Shown piece after piece: positions 7,874-15,344 of a stretch of 64,000 nt of DNA (position 1 is the first letter of the stretch; the number at the start of each line of letters is the position of its first letter). The stretch is from Bacillota bacterium (GTDB lineage: Bacteria > Bacillota > UBA4882 > UBA8346): the NCBI GenBank assembly GCA_023402395.1, contig JAEYGI010000040.1, forward strand, positions 1 through 64,000, written 5' to 3'. The translations under genes were made by a program, and so were the position numbers. Under the pieces are notes generated by a model. The model had not been told where the DNA came from, searched no databases, and saw nothing but the letters and a program-made list of their open reading frames with translations.

Positions 7874-8870
7874 CCAGCTTTACCAGGTTATATTTTTGGC
7901 TGCCCAGGCCCAGTTTTTCCGCATAGATAAGCTGGTATTCGCCATTTCTCGATTCGATCCGTTCCACCAAATGGCGCCGTTCTTTTTCCGGCGCCGCGTA
8001 GACCAGGTCAACACTGGCCTTGTCCAGCGCAACCGGGTCAAGCGAAGCGAGGATCCCGATATCGGCCATCTCCGGATGTGCGGCGTTGGCATCGCAGTCA
8101 CAATCCACCGACAAATTGTTCAGCACATTGATATACACGATACGATCGCCTTTAGCATCGATAACCGCTTTGGTGTACTCCACTATTTTTTCAAAAAACG
8201 CTTCCCCCGTCGAGGAAAACATGCCATCCCCCGGTTCGCTGTGGATGGCCCCTTTTCCCTTAACCGAAGCCATTCCGACAGCGAGATTCTTGAAGGTTCC
8301 CCCGAAGCCCGCCATGGTATGCCCCTTAAAATGGGCCACCGAAATGATAAAGTCATAATTCCGGTAATGGGAGCCGATCAGCGCTTTTTTCAGCCGTTTA
8401 CCGCCGGTAACCGGCAAACTGATCTCGCCGTCGGCATCCAGAATATCTACCGGCGCGTAGGTAAAACCATGGTCTTTGGCGGCTTGCAAATGCGCGGCGG
8501 TATTGGCCCGGAGACCGCCGTAGTATGTGTTGCTGTCGACGAAAGTTCCGCGTACCGCAAGAGTGAGTTTACGAACCAACTCCGGTGCGAGATAGTTGGT
8601 ATTCCCGGGTTCGCCGAAGTGTAATTTTACGGCGACTTTTCCGGTAGCCGGCCGATTCAGCGCCTTGTAAACGGCCATAAGCCCTTCCCCACTGATATCG
8701 GTGGTCATAAAAACCTTAGAAACTCCTCGATGGTTGTTCACCGCCTTCGGTGGCGTGGCTGCGTTTTTTGAGGCGCTACTTACTGTACCGGTGTTGCCGT
8801 GTATGCTGTACCCTGCAATCAAGGATAGCATTAGAATGACTGCCAATAAAATACTGATACGGTTTTTCAT
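7866..8870 (-). CDS. Secreted DUF362 protein
   Basis: A 334-residue protein with a signal peptide (KNRISILLAVILMLSLIAG) and a GGGAGG RBS on the minus strand. The mature part follows the DUF362 pattern: VAVKLHFGEPGNTNYLAPEL, then HFKGHTMAGFGGTFKNLAVG, then NVLNNLSVDCDCDANAAHPE. Unlike many DUF362 proteins it has no ferredoxin domain; the Cys-Asp-Cys-Asp cluster is the only evident candidate for a metal site. It is the first gene of the minus-strand operon with the permease, and faces the aldo/keto reductase promoter. Confidence 0.75.
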   Translation of the reverse strand: MKNRISILLAVILMLSLIAGYSIHGNTGTVSSASKNAATPPKAVNNHRGVSKVFMTTDISGEGLMAVYKALNRPATGKVAVKLHFGEPGNTNYLAPELVRKLTLAVRGTFVDSNTYYGGLRANTAAHLQAAKDHGFTYAPVDILDADGEISLPVTGGKRLKKALIGSHYRNYDFIISVAHFKGHTMAGFGGTFKNLAVGMASVKGKGAIHSEPGDGMFSSTGEAFFEKIVEYTKAVIDAKGDRIVYINVLNNLSVDCDCDANAAHPEMADIGILASLDPVALDKASVDLVYAAPEKERRHLVERIESRNGEYQLIYAEKLGLGSQKYNLVKLDV

Positions 8871-8917
8871 TTTACGCCTCCCGTTTTGGTATTCACAACA
8901 ATTATGCTTTTAACATA

Positions 8918-8948
8918 ATAGTAATCCTTGGAGTTATGTCCATGTCAA
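8918..8948 (-). promoter_or_regulatory. MerR-type promoter of the DUF362-permease operon
   Basis: On the minus strand TTGACA (8948-8943) and TACTAT (8923-8918) are separated by 19 bp, too long for normal sigma-A recognition. A dyad TGGAcataacTCCA fills the spacer. Stretched spacers with a central dyad are the mark of MerR-family activation. The site resembles the operator on the other side of the divergent region. Confidence 0.6.
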
Positions 8949-8988
8949 GAGTTTATAATGGAAAAATTTATTTTCTGACAAAGATTCG

Positions 8989-9019
8989 TTGACTTGGAGT
9001 TGACTCCAAATTGTAGAAT
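8989..9019 (+). promoter_or_regulatory. MerR-type promoter and operator of the aldo/keto reductase operon
   Basis: TTGACT (8989-8994) and TAGAAT (9014-9019) are 19 bp apart, with the perfect dyad TTGGAG-ttga-CTCCAA (8994-9009) between them. A MerR-family regulator gene lies at the end of this same operon, so autoregulation is likely. About 140 nt of untranslated leader follow. Confidence 0.75.
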
Positions 9020-9168
9020 ATAGATAGCCATTCAATTTTGGAGGAATACGATTTTTCCGAAAAAACCATTGTGCCGTTTTGCACATACGAGGGAAGCCGC
9101 CTGGGGCCGACTCGGCATTTGACGTAAAGTTTAACGCAGATCAATATCCTGGGGATGAGGCGTAAAAT

Positions 9169-10323
9169 ATGGAATATCGAATTTTGGGAAGAACCGGAAT
9201 TAAAGTAAGCGCCATCGGGATTGGCGGCGAGGGCTTTGAGAATAAAAGTTATGCCGACTGCGAAGCCATTATTGATTGCGCCATCAAAGAAGGTATTAAT
9301 TTTGTGGATATCTATAATTCAAATCCGGAAGTTCGCAGTAACGTTGGTAAGGGATTAAGCAAATACCCTCGAAGCAGTTTTGTGGTTGAAGGACATCTGG
9401 GTTCGGCGTGGGATCGGGGACAATATCGGCGTACCCGGGATATTAATGAAGTTGTCAACGCCTATGAAGACTTTTTAACTCGAATGCAGTTAGGCTATGT
9501 TGACGTGGGAATGATTCATTATGTTGATAATCAAAAAGATTTTGATGCCATTTTCAATGGAGAAATCATTAAATATGCCCAAGGATTGAAAGAAAAAGGG
9601 ATTATTAGGTCGTTGGGAATATCAACCCATAATCCCGATATAGCTTTCAGAGCAGTCGAAACAGGAATAATTGAGGTGATTTTATTTAGTATCAATGCCG
9701 CTTATGATATGCTACCGGCCAGTGAGGATCTAGATGTACTATTTGCGGAGAGTACTTTTAAAAGCAGGATTTATGAAGGTATTGACCCGAAACGTGATCG
9801 GTTATACCAAACGTGTCAGAATGCGGGCGTGGCTTTAACAGTCATGAAAGCCTATGCCGCCGGATTGCTGCTAAATGACAAAGAATCCCCTTTTGAAAAA
9901 GCGCTGACCCCAGTACAATGTTTACATTACTGTTTAACCCGGCCGGCGGTTGCGTCCGTAATGGTTGGCGTATCCAATCCGAATCAAATACTTGCCGCAA
10001 CGGCCTATGTTGATTCAAGTAATAAAGAAAAGGACTATAGTGCAGTTCTGGCCAGTGCGCCAAGAAGTTCATTTAGAGGACATTGTATGTATTGTGGGCA
10101 TTGTGCCCCATGTTCAAAAATGATCGATATAGCCTCGGTAAATAAATATTTGGATTTAGCGCTAATTCAAGAAGCTGTTCCTGAAACCTTAAAGAATCAT
10201 TATGAGGTATTGGAACATCATGCAAGTGAGTGCATAGGATGCGGGTTATGCATGAAAAACTGTCCATTTGGCGTGGACATTATCGGTAAAATGAAACAAG
10301 CCATTACAGTTTATGGAGACTAA
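9169..10323 (+). CDS. Aldo/keto reductase with C-terminal 2x[4Fe-4S] domain
   Basis: A 384-residue fusion. Residues 1-280 form an aldo/keto reductase barrel: YRILGRTGIKVSAIGIGGEG at the N-terminus, FVDIYNSNPEVRSNVGKGL for the Asp-Tyr region, and GYVDVGMIHYVD. The last 100 residues carry CMYCGHCAPC and CIGCGLCMKNCP, enough for two Fe-S clusters. Such fusions pass electrons between Fe-S proteins and NAD(P)H-dependent carbonyl chemistry in anaerobes. In the canonical reductase site the Tyr is kept (DIYNSN), and HY in MIHY replaces part of the usual LLHxxD. The substrate is unknown. It is cotranscribed with the MerR gene. Confidence 0.85.
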   Translation: MEYRILGRTGIKVSAIGIGGEGFENKSYADCEAIIDCAIKEGINFVDIYNSNPEVRSNVGKGLSKYPRSSFVVEGHLGSAWDRGQYRRTRDINEVVNAYEDFLTRMQLGYVDVGMIHYVDNQKDFDAIFNGEIIKYAQGLKEKGIIRSLGISTHNPDIAFRAVETGIIEVILFSINAAYDMLPASEDLDVLFAESTFKSRIYEGIDPKRDRLYQTCQNAGVALTVMKAYAAGLLLNDKESPFEKALTPVQCLHYCLTRPAVASVMVGVSNPNQILAATAYVDSSNKEKDYSAVLASAPRSSFRGHCMYCGHCAPCSKMIDIASVNKYLDLALIQEAVPETLKNHYEVLEHHASECIGCGLCMKNCPFGVDIIGKMKQAITVYGD

Positions 10324-10363
10324 ATATTAAGTGTTATAATTCGGCTATCAGGAGGTTAATCGC

Positions 10364-10750
10364 ATGACGATTGCCGAAGTAAGTAAAAAATTTGATCTTT
10401 CCCAGGATACGCTCCGCTATTATGAACGCATCGGCCTGATTCCGAGTGTGAACCGCAATAAAAGCGGAATCAGGGATTATACGGAAGAAGACTGCAAGTG
10501 GGTCGAATTTATCAAATGTATGCGAAATGCGGGCCTTCCAATTGAAGTATTAATTGAATATGTTACTTTGTTTCAACAGGGTGAGGCGACCCTTGTGGCC
10601 AGAAAAGAACTTTTAACCGAGCAGCGTAATCAGCTGATCGCCCGAATGGAAGATATGCAGAAAACGCTGGAACGCCTGAATTATAAAATCGAAAGCTATG
10701 AACAGACAGTAGGTAAAAAAGAAAAAGAGCTAATCAGATTGAAAAATTAG
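10364..10750 (+). CDS. MerR-family transcriptional regulator (AdhR-like)
   Basis: A 128-residue regulator with an N-terminal winged helix (MTIAEVSKKFDLSQDTLRYY, ERIGLIP) and a C-terminal dimerisation coiled coil (RKELLTEQRNQLIARMEDMQ). No cysteine pair typical of metal sensors is present. A lone cysteine occurs in the DNA-binding half, as in aldehyde-responsive AdhR types. It lies 40 nt after the reductase gene with AGGAGG in front. Likely targets are the two 19-bp-spacer promoters at 8918-9019. Confidence 0.85.
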   Translation: MTIAEVSKKFDLSQDTLRYYERIGLIPSVNRNKSGIRDYTEEDCKWVEFIKCMRNAGLPIEVLIEYVTLFQQGEATLVARKELLTEQRNQLIARMEDMQKTLERLNYKIESYEQTVGKKEKELIRLKN

Positions 10751-10778
10751 GAAAGTTAGTTTAATGGGTATAAAAGAA

Positions 10779-10810
10779 GAGACCGCAGCCGATGCGGTCT
10801 TTGTTTTTTT
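10779..10810 (+). terminator. Terminator of the reductase-merR operon
   Basis: AGACCGCA-gccga-TGCGGTCT forms a perfect 8-bp stem followed by TTGTTTTTTT. Confidence 0.9.
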
Positions 10811-11049
10811 GTCCAAAGAATTTGGTTTATAGCCGTGAAATCATTTTGCTCGAGCAAAAATGGAACGGGCCGAACTTGCTACCAAAGATGGATGACGGGT
10901 TTGAGCCGGTAACCTTTTCGCCACCGGCCATTTTATCAATTTCCAACTATACGAATCATCATGCTCACCAATGGTATGTATACCGAATACATTATTTCCA
11001 GATTTAGTCCAAAGGCACATCCATACATCATCCATACATAAGGGAGCGA
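10811..11049. other. Intergenic region before the ATPase gene
   Basis: No gene is visible. GCCGGT...ACCGGC (about 10903-10927) can form a hairpin. AT-rich sequence with TATACG and TATACC hexamers follows (10948-10985), probably holding the promoter of the next operon, but no convincing -35 is seen. AAGGGAGCG lies 3-10 nt upstream of the next start. Confidence 0.35.
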
Positions 11050-11847
11050 ATGAAATTGATTGAAAATATTACGATTCTGGGAGGGAAAGGGCGCTCCGGC
11101 GAACCGGAGCCGGTGCAACGAATTCACTTGCGGATGGGCAACATTGTGAGCATCGTCGGCCCCACCGGTTCCGGCAAAACGACCCTGATTAACGACATTG
11201 AACTGCTGGCCGACAGTAACACGCCCACCGGCCGCCGTATCCTGATCAATGGCGAGACTCCGCCGGCGTTCTACCGCAACGACCCGGCCCATAATCCGAT
11301 TGCCCTGATTACCCAACACACCAGCTTTCTATCGGACCTCCCGGTCTGTAAATTCCTGCAGACCCACGCCCGGATCCGCAATAAAGGCCGGGAAAGCATC
11401 GGCGATCTGATTGAACGGGTCATCACTTTTGCCAATCAATTGACCGGCGAGCCGATTATCCTCGACAACCGGATGACCGAACTGTCGGGAGGCCAGACCC
11501 GGGCGCTGCTGATTGCGGATGCCACGGTCATTTGCGATACGCCCATCGTCTTGCTGGATGAGGTTGAAAACGCCGGCATTCACCGGACCCGGGCCCTGGA
11601 ATTGCTGAGAGAGCATCGGAAGATATTCATCTTTGTCACCCACGATCCACGGATTGTCCTGCTGTCCGACTTCCGGATCATCATGCGGGAAGGTAGCATC
11701 GTCAATGTGATCAATACCGACGCCGCCGAAGAGCGGGTCTTCGCCGGAGTCAGCCGGCTCGATAACAGCCTGTCGTTCCTCCGGGAAAAGCTGCGCTTGG
11801 GCCAGCGGTTAACCGTCCGGGATCTGGAGGTGCAATTGCCGCAATGA
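11050..11847 (+). CDS. Soluble ABC-type ATPase of a metallocluster/cofactor module
   Basis: A 265-residue stand-alone nucleotide-binding domain: Walker A GPTGSGKTT (residues about 39-47), signature TELSGGQTRALLIADA, Walker B PIVLLDEVENAG and switch histidine FVTHD. No permease or binding protein is adjacent. It overlaps a GTPase gene by the ATGA motif and is followed by a desulfurase and an Fe-S protein. ABC ATPases without membrane partners are known in Fe-S assembly (SufC) and as metal-protein maturation factors. By context this one likely powers cofactor assembly or insertion; a transporter role is less likely. Confidence 0.6.
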   Translation: MKLIENITILGGKGRSGEPEPVQRIHLRMGNIVSIVGPTGSGKTTLINDIELLADSNTPTGRRILINGETPPAFYRNDPAHNPIALITQHTSFLSDLPVCKFLQTHARIRNKGRESIGDLIERVITFANQLTGEPIILDNRMTELSGGQTRALLIADATVICDTPIVLLDEVENAGIHRTRALELLREHRKIFIFVTHDPRIVLLSDFRIIMREGSIVNVINTDAAEERVFAGVSRLDNSLSFLREKLRLGQRLTVRDLEVQLPQ

Positions 11848-12545
11848 AACTAGTAATTGTCGCTGGCCCGGCTACCACCGGAAAAACATCAGTCATCCGC
11901 CATTTGATTCGCGGCTTGCGGAAGTACGGCCAAAAAGCGGCTTTTCTCAAAATCGATGTCCAATTCGCCGAGGAAGACCTGGAACTGGCCGAAGAATTTG
12001 GGATGCCGACCCGCAAAGTATATTCGGGCGAACTTTGCCCCGATCATTGCAATGTCATGGTGCTCGGCGACGCCTTGCGCTGGGCGGAGGAAGAAGAATG
12101 TGATCTGCTGATAGTTGAAACGGCCGGGCTTTGCCTGCGCTGCTCGCCGTATGTCGAAGGCGTGCTGGGCATCGTCGTGTTGGAGGCGACCAGCGGAATG
12201 AACCTTCCGCTGAAAGTCGGGCCAATGCTGTCGCTCTCGGATATCGCCGTGGTTACCAAGATTGATCGCGTTTCCCAAGCCGAGCGGGAAGTATTCCGGG
12301 CCAGAATTCAGGAAGTGGCCCCGAGCGTGGCGATCCGGGAAGTCAACGCCTTGTATGGAATCGGCATCGATCCCATCCTGGAGCGGGTTCGGGAGTCTCC
12401 TGACGTTCATGGCCAGTTATATCTGCGTGGCAATCCGCCGGTGGGCACCTGTACGATCTGTGTCGGCAAAAAAGAGGTGGGCTGGCAATCGCATTTCGGC
12501 GTGGTCCGGTCGCTGGAAAATCAGAATTTTTACAGGGGGCAGTGA
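11844..12545 (+). CDS. G3E-type (CobW/HypB-like) P-loop GTPase
   Basis: A 233-residue GTPase with Walker A GPATTGKTS near the N-terminus, DLLIVETAGLC as switch II/Walker B, and VVTKIDRV as base-recognition motif (T-KxD). Cysteine pairs stand out: CPDHC, CLRC and CTIC, the last in a C-terminal tail GTCTICVGKKEVGW. G3E GTPases such as CobW, HypB, UreG and MeaB insert or guard metal cofactors. The start codon overlaps the ATPase stop (4 nt), which argues that the two act together. The metal or corrinoid client is not shown by sequence. Confidence 0.65.
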   Translation: MKLVIVAGPATTGKTSVIRHLIRGLRKYGQKAAFLKIDVQFAEEDLELAEEFGMPTRKVYSGELCPDHCNVMVLGDALRWAEEEECDLLIVETAGLCLRCSPYVEGVLGIVVLEATSGMNLPLKVGPMLSLSDIAVVTKIDRVSQAEREVFRARIQEVAPSVAIREVNALYGIGIDPILERVRESPDVHGQLYLRGNPPVGTCTICVGKKEVGWQSHFGVVRSLENQNFYRGQ

Positions 12546-12548
12546 ATA

Positions 12549-13715
12549 ATGAGTGCGATTGCCTATTTTGACAACGCCGCGACCACTCCTTTGGACCCGG
12601 CCGTGGCGGAAGCGATGGGACCGTATTTGGGGGAATGTTTCGGAAACCCGTCCAGTCTGCACCGGGCCGGCCGGGAGGCCCGCGCCGCCCTGGAAAAAGC
12701 CCGCCGGCAAGTGGCGGAGTTAATCAAGGCCGACCCGGACGAGATTTTATTTACCGGCGGCGGAACCGAGTCCGATAATCTGGCGCTGATCGGGGCCTTT
12801 GAAGCCGCCGGAGACGGGCCGTTTCATTTGATTGCCAGCGCGATTGAGCATCCGGCGTTGCTGGCGACCTGCCGGTATCTGGAGAAACGGGGAGCCCAGG
12901 TCAGCTATCTCGGTGTTGACCGGTACGGGATGGTGGATCCCATGGAGCTTCGGATCGCGCTCCGTCCCGAGACCAAGCTGGTCTCGGTTATGGCCGCCAA
13001 TAATGTAGTGGGAACGATTCAACCTTTGGCCGAATTGATCCGGATCACCAAAGACCATGGGGCGCTGTTTCATACCGACGCGGTGCAAGCTGTCGGACGC
13101 CTGCCGTTCGATCTCCGGAACCAGGCCATCGACTTGCTGTCGTTTTCGTCCCACAAGATCTACGGTCCCAAAGGCGTCGGAGGGCTATTCGTCCGGAAGG
13201 GGGTAACCCTGGAGCCGCTGCTTCATGGCGGCGGCCAGGAATCGGGCCGCCGCTCCGGGACGGAAAATATCGCCGGAATCGTCGGATTCGGGGCAGCCGC
13301 GGCCATCGCCGCCCGGGGGATGACGGAGGAGATCGCGCGGCTGGTGCAATGGCGGGAATGGATCAGCGGCGGCGTCAAGCACCGGATCCCCAATTCGTAC
13401 CTGATCGGCCATCCCTATCAGCGGTTGCCGGGCCACATCGCCCTGGGTTTTGACGGGCAGGAAGGCGAGGCCATTAAGCTGTTGCTGTCGCTTGATCAAT
13501 ACGGTTTTGCCGTTTCCAGCGGGAGCGCCTGCAGCCTGTCCAATGACGCCGGACCCTCGCATGTGCTACAGGCCATGGGCTTCGATCCCTTGAAGGCGAG
13601 AGGAGGATTACGGATTACCCTGGGGCGGTTCAACACCACCGAAGAAGTCGAACGGTTGCTTGAGGTTTTGCCCCGGGCTGTCGCCGAATTGCGGCCGATC
13701 GCGTCGCGCCTTTAA
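12549..13715 (+). CDS. nifS: Cysteine desulfurase, NifS/IscS family
   Basis: A 388-residue PLP enzyme that takes sulfur from cysteine as a persulfide for Fe-S cluster building. It has YFDNAATTPLDPAV at the N-terminus, EHPALLATCRYLE, the PLP lysine in SFSSHKIYGPKG, and the catalytic cysteine in SSGSACSLSNDAGPSH. The compact cysteine loop is NifS-like (class I). Three nucleotides separate it from the GTPase gene. No nifU or iscU is adjacent; the following small Fe-S protein might fill a scaffold-like role. Confidence 0.85.
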   Translation: MSAIAYFDNAATTPLDPAVAEAMGPYLGECFGNPSSLHRAGREARAALEKARRQVAELIKADPDEILFTGGGTESDNLALIGAFEAAGDGPFHLIASAIEHPALLATCRYLEKRGAQVSYLGVDRYGMVDPMELRIALRPETKLVSVMAANNVVGTIQPLAELIRITKDHGALFHTDAVQAVGRLPFDLRNQAIDLLSFSSHKIYGPKGVGGLFVRKGVTLEPLLHGGGQESGRRSGTENIAGIVGFGAAAAIAARGMTEEIARLVQWREWISGGVKHRIPNSYLIGHPYQRLPGHIALGFDGQEGEAIKLLLSLDQYGFAVSSGSACSLSNDAGPSHVLQAMGFDPLKARGGLRITLGRFNTTEEVERLLEVLPRAVAELRPIASRL

Positions 13716-13748
13716 GTATTTCAATTGAAAAGAAGGAGTTTGATCGTT

Positions 13749-14402
13749 ATGGAGAAACTGCCCGGCATGAATTGCGGGATGTGTGGCTATAAAACGTGCG
13801 CTGAATTTCAGGAGCCCTTGGCTGCCGCTCCGGAATTGCGCAAACGTTGCATTTATTTATCGGAGAGTCGGATTCCGGTGGCTCCGCCGGACCCGGAACG
13901 GCTCAGCCCCTTGCCGCGTCTGGAGGCGGAGCGGGCCTGGCGGGACAGCTTGGGACGGGATTTTGACTTTTTTCTGGAGCATTTTCCCGAGGACCCCGGC
14001 CCGCGCGAGATCATTATCCCGCACAATCCCATCCTCACCAGGGAGATGGACATTCAGGAAGGTGACGTGCTGATCGGACGGCCGCTGGGAATGTCCTGCG
14101 GCTGCCCGGTGACGCATTGCGGAATCGTCCGCAATGCCGATCACCGTACCGGAGTGATCAACTGGTGCGTGACGGGGCCGCTTCATCCCCGCCAGAACGG
14201 GTATAAGGATCTGGGGTATTACATCGCCGAAGGGTACGAAGGCCTGATCAAAGAAACGCGGGTTGAGCCCAAAATCGGCATGCGTTACTTTTTTCAGCCG
14301 CGCATGTGCATGCTGCACTGGCGGCATAGCGGGTTGGTCAATTACGTAAACAAGACTCCCTCCGGCCTGCAGGTCCGGATTGAAGGGTTGTGGATTGGGT
14401 AG
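13749..14402 (+). CDS. Fe-S protein with N-terminal 4Fe-4S (PF04060-type) motif
   Basis: A 217-residue protein with ATG 13749 after AAGGAG. The first 34 residues hold C-x2-C-x4-C-x16-C (CGMCGYKTC), the 4Fe-4S motif known from RnfB, the corrinoid Fe-S protein and RACo-like activators. The rest includes GRPLGMSCGCPVTHCGIV and YFFQPRMCMLHWRHSGLVNY, with four more cysteines and two histidines. I do not know the second domain. Position after nifS suggests a cluster carrier, scaffold or activator for an enzyme of the downstream locus. Confidence 0.55.
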   Translation: MEKLPGMNCGMCGYKTCAEFQEPLAAAPELRKRCIYLSESRIPVAPPDPERLSPLPRLEAERAWRDSLGRDFDFFLEHFPEDPGPREIIIPHNPILTREMDIQEGDVLIGRPLGMSCGCPVTHCGIVRNADHRTGVINWCVTGPLHPRQNGYKDLGYYIAEGYEGLIKETRVEPKIGMRYFFQPRMCMLHWRHSGLVNYVNKTPSGLQVRIEGLWIG

Positions 14403-14529
14403 GAGCGGGTTGGACGAAGGCTTAAGGAACGGGTTAAATGAAATTTTGCGGATTAGGGATATTGATCCTAGCCAACGATGGTTTTTATTAAAACGTTGCA
14501 ATAAACCTCGGCCGAAGGTCATGGGTTGC

Positions 14530-14857
14530 GGCGCTCCCCGCCGCGGGTCCGGCATGCGTTGCCGCTCTAACGGCACTCGTTGCCAATCATCCGGCATCCA
14601 TTGCCCATAGAGCGGCGTTTAATGCCGGGGCAACGGCATCGCTTGCCGGGCTTGCGGCATTCGATGCCGTAACTATGGCAACCGTTCCCCATTCTACGGC
14701 ATCAATCGCCCCGGTTGGGGGAAGTATTCCCACAGTTTGGGGAGTCGTTCCCCGGCAATTGGGGGTCATTCCCATAACTGCGGCATCGAATGCCGTTTCA
14801 TTTTTGGCTGCGAACCGAGCAAGGGGAACCGTCCCCCGTCAACGGGTTGTTAGCGCC
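14530..14857. repeat. 21-bp register dyad array 3 (GGC/GGG mini-hairpins)
   Basis: Thirteen-base words recur every 21 bp (8-base spacers) at 14530, 14551, 14572, 14593, 14614, 14635, 14656, 14677, 14698, 14719, 14740, 14761, 14782, then skip one unit and return in register at 14824 and 14845. Examples are GGCATGCGTTGCC, GGCATTCGATGCC, GGGAGTCGTTCCC and GGGAACCGTCCCC. Each word is a small hairpin with 4-5 bp arms and a 3-5 nt loop. The array fills the gap between the Fe-S gene and the cysK promoter. Open frames across it are register artefacts. Confidence 0.85.
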
Positions 14858-14935
14858 GTTGCCACGGCGGCGGGCACGGATTGGTTTCCACAAGCGGCGA
14901 GACTTGCAAGAAGGCCCGCGGCTTCCGGATTGGCG

Positions 14936-14964
14936 TTGACAAATTTTCGAAATTATAGTACGAT
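14936..14964 (+). promoter_or_regulatory. Sigma-A promoter of cysK
   Basis: TTGACA (14936-14941), a 17-bp spacer and TACGAT (14959-14964). The spacer is itself dyad-rich (AATTTTCGAAATT). Just downstream ATTGGAATTATAGAATTT (about 14980-15000) resembles CymR-type sulfur repressor boxes (inference). Confidence 0.7.
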
Positions 14965-14970
14965 AACAAT

Positions 14971-15344
14971 GCATATTAACTTTATTGGAATTATAGAATT
15001 TAACCGAATGGGATTTGGCTTTCGTATCGAGCCATACGTTGCAGGCATAGTTCACCAGAAAGACTGGAGGCTGTAGTTTCGTTCGATTGGGCGATACGTG
15101 ACGGTCTCCTTTTTGATTTAAACGCGAATCGGCGGAACGGTATTGGTTCCTTTCCGATGAATGATGAACTGTCCGGGCTTTGCTTCGGTAGCAGAAGTAT
15201 CGCTACCGGCGGTCGCGCGGGATATCCTGACCAACCCTGCGTTTCATATTTAACTGCGGGTTCGGTTGTTTGGCAACGGTTGTCAAACGATGCGGAGAGT
15301 GGTTGGTTGGATAATTCAATAATAAATAATACGGAGGGATGAAC
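14971..15344 (+). promoter_or_regulatory. Long leader of cysK with internal terminator (attenuator candidate)
   Basis: About 370 nt separate the predicted start of transcription from cysK. Inside, GGAGGCTGT (15066-15074) pairs fully, with two wobbles, with ACGGTCTCC (15101-15109), followed by TTTTT. A hairpin CGTATcgagccATACG lies upstream and CGGTAGC...GCTACCG downstream. An intrinsic terminator this far ahead of the gene suggests regulated read-through. I see no T-box, S-box or TPP core motif, so the sensor is unidentified. Confidence 0.5.
15066..15114 (+). terminator. Internal terminator in the cysK leader
   Basis: Nine-base-pair stem (GGAGGCTGT with ACGGTCTCC) and T5 tail. Confidence 0.5.

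Noticed and set aside
14675..15076. A 133-codon plus-strand frame across array 3
   Set aside because: It runs through the hairpin array and the cysK promoter and has no RBS; composition follows the repeat words.
15157..15342. A 61-codon frame in the cysK leader
   Set aside because: Lacks an RBS and has no recognisable domain; it overlaps leader hairpins. A translated leader cannot be fully excluded.
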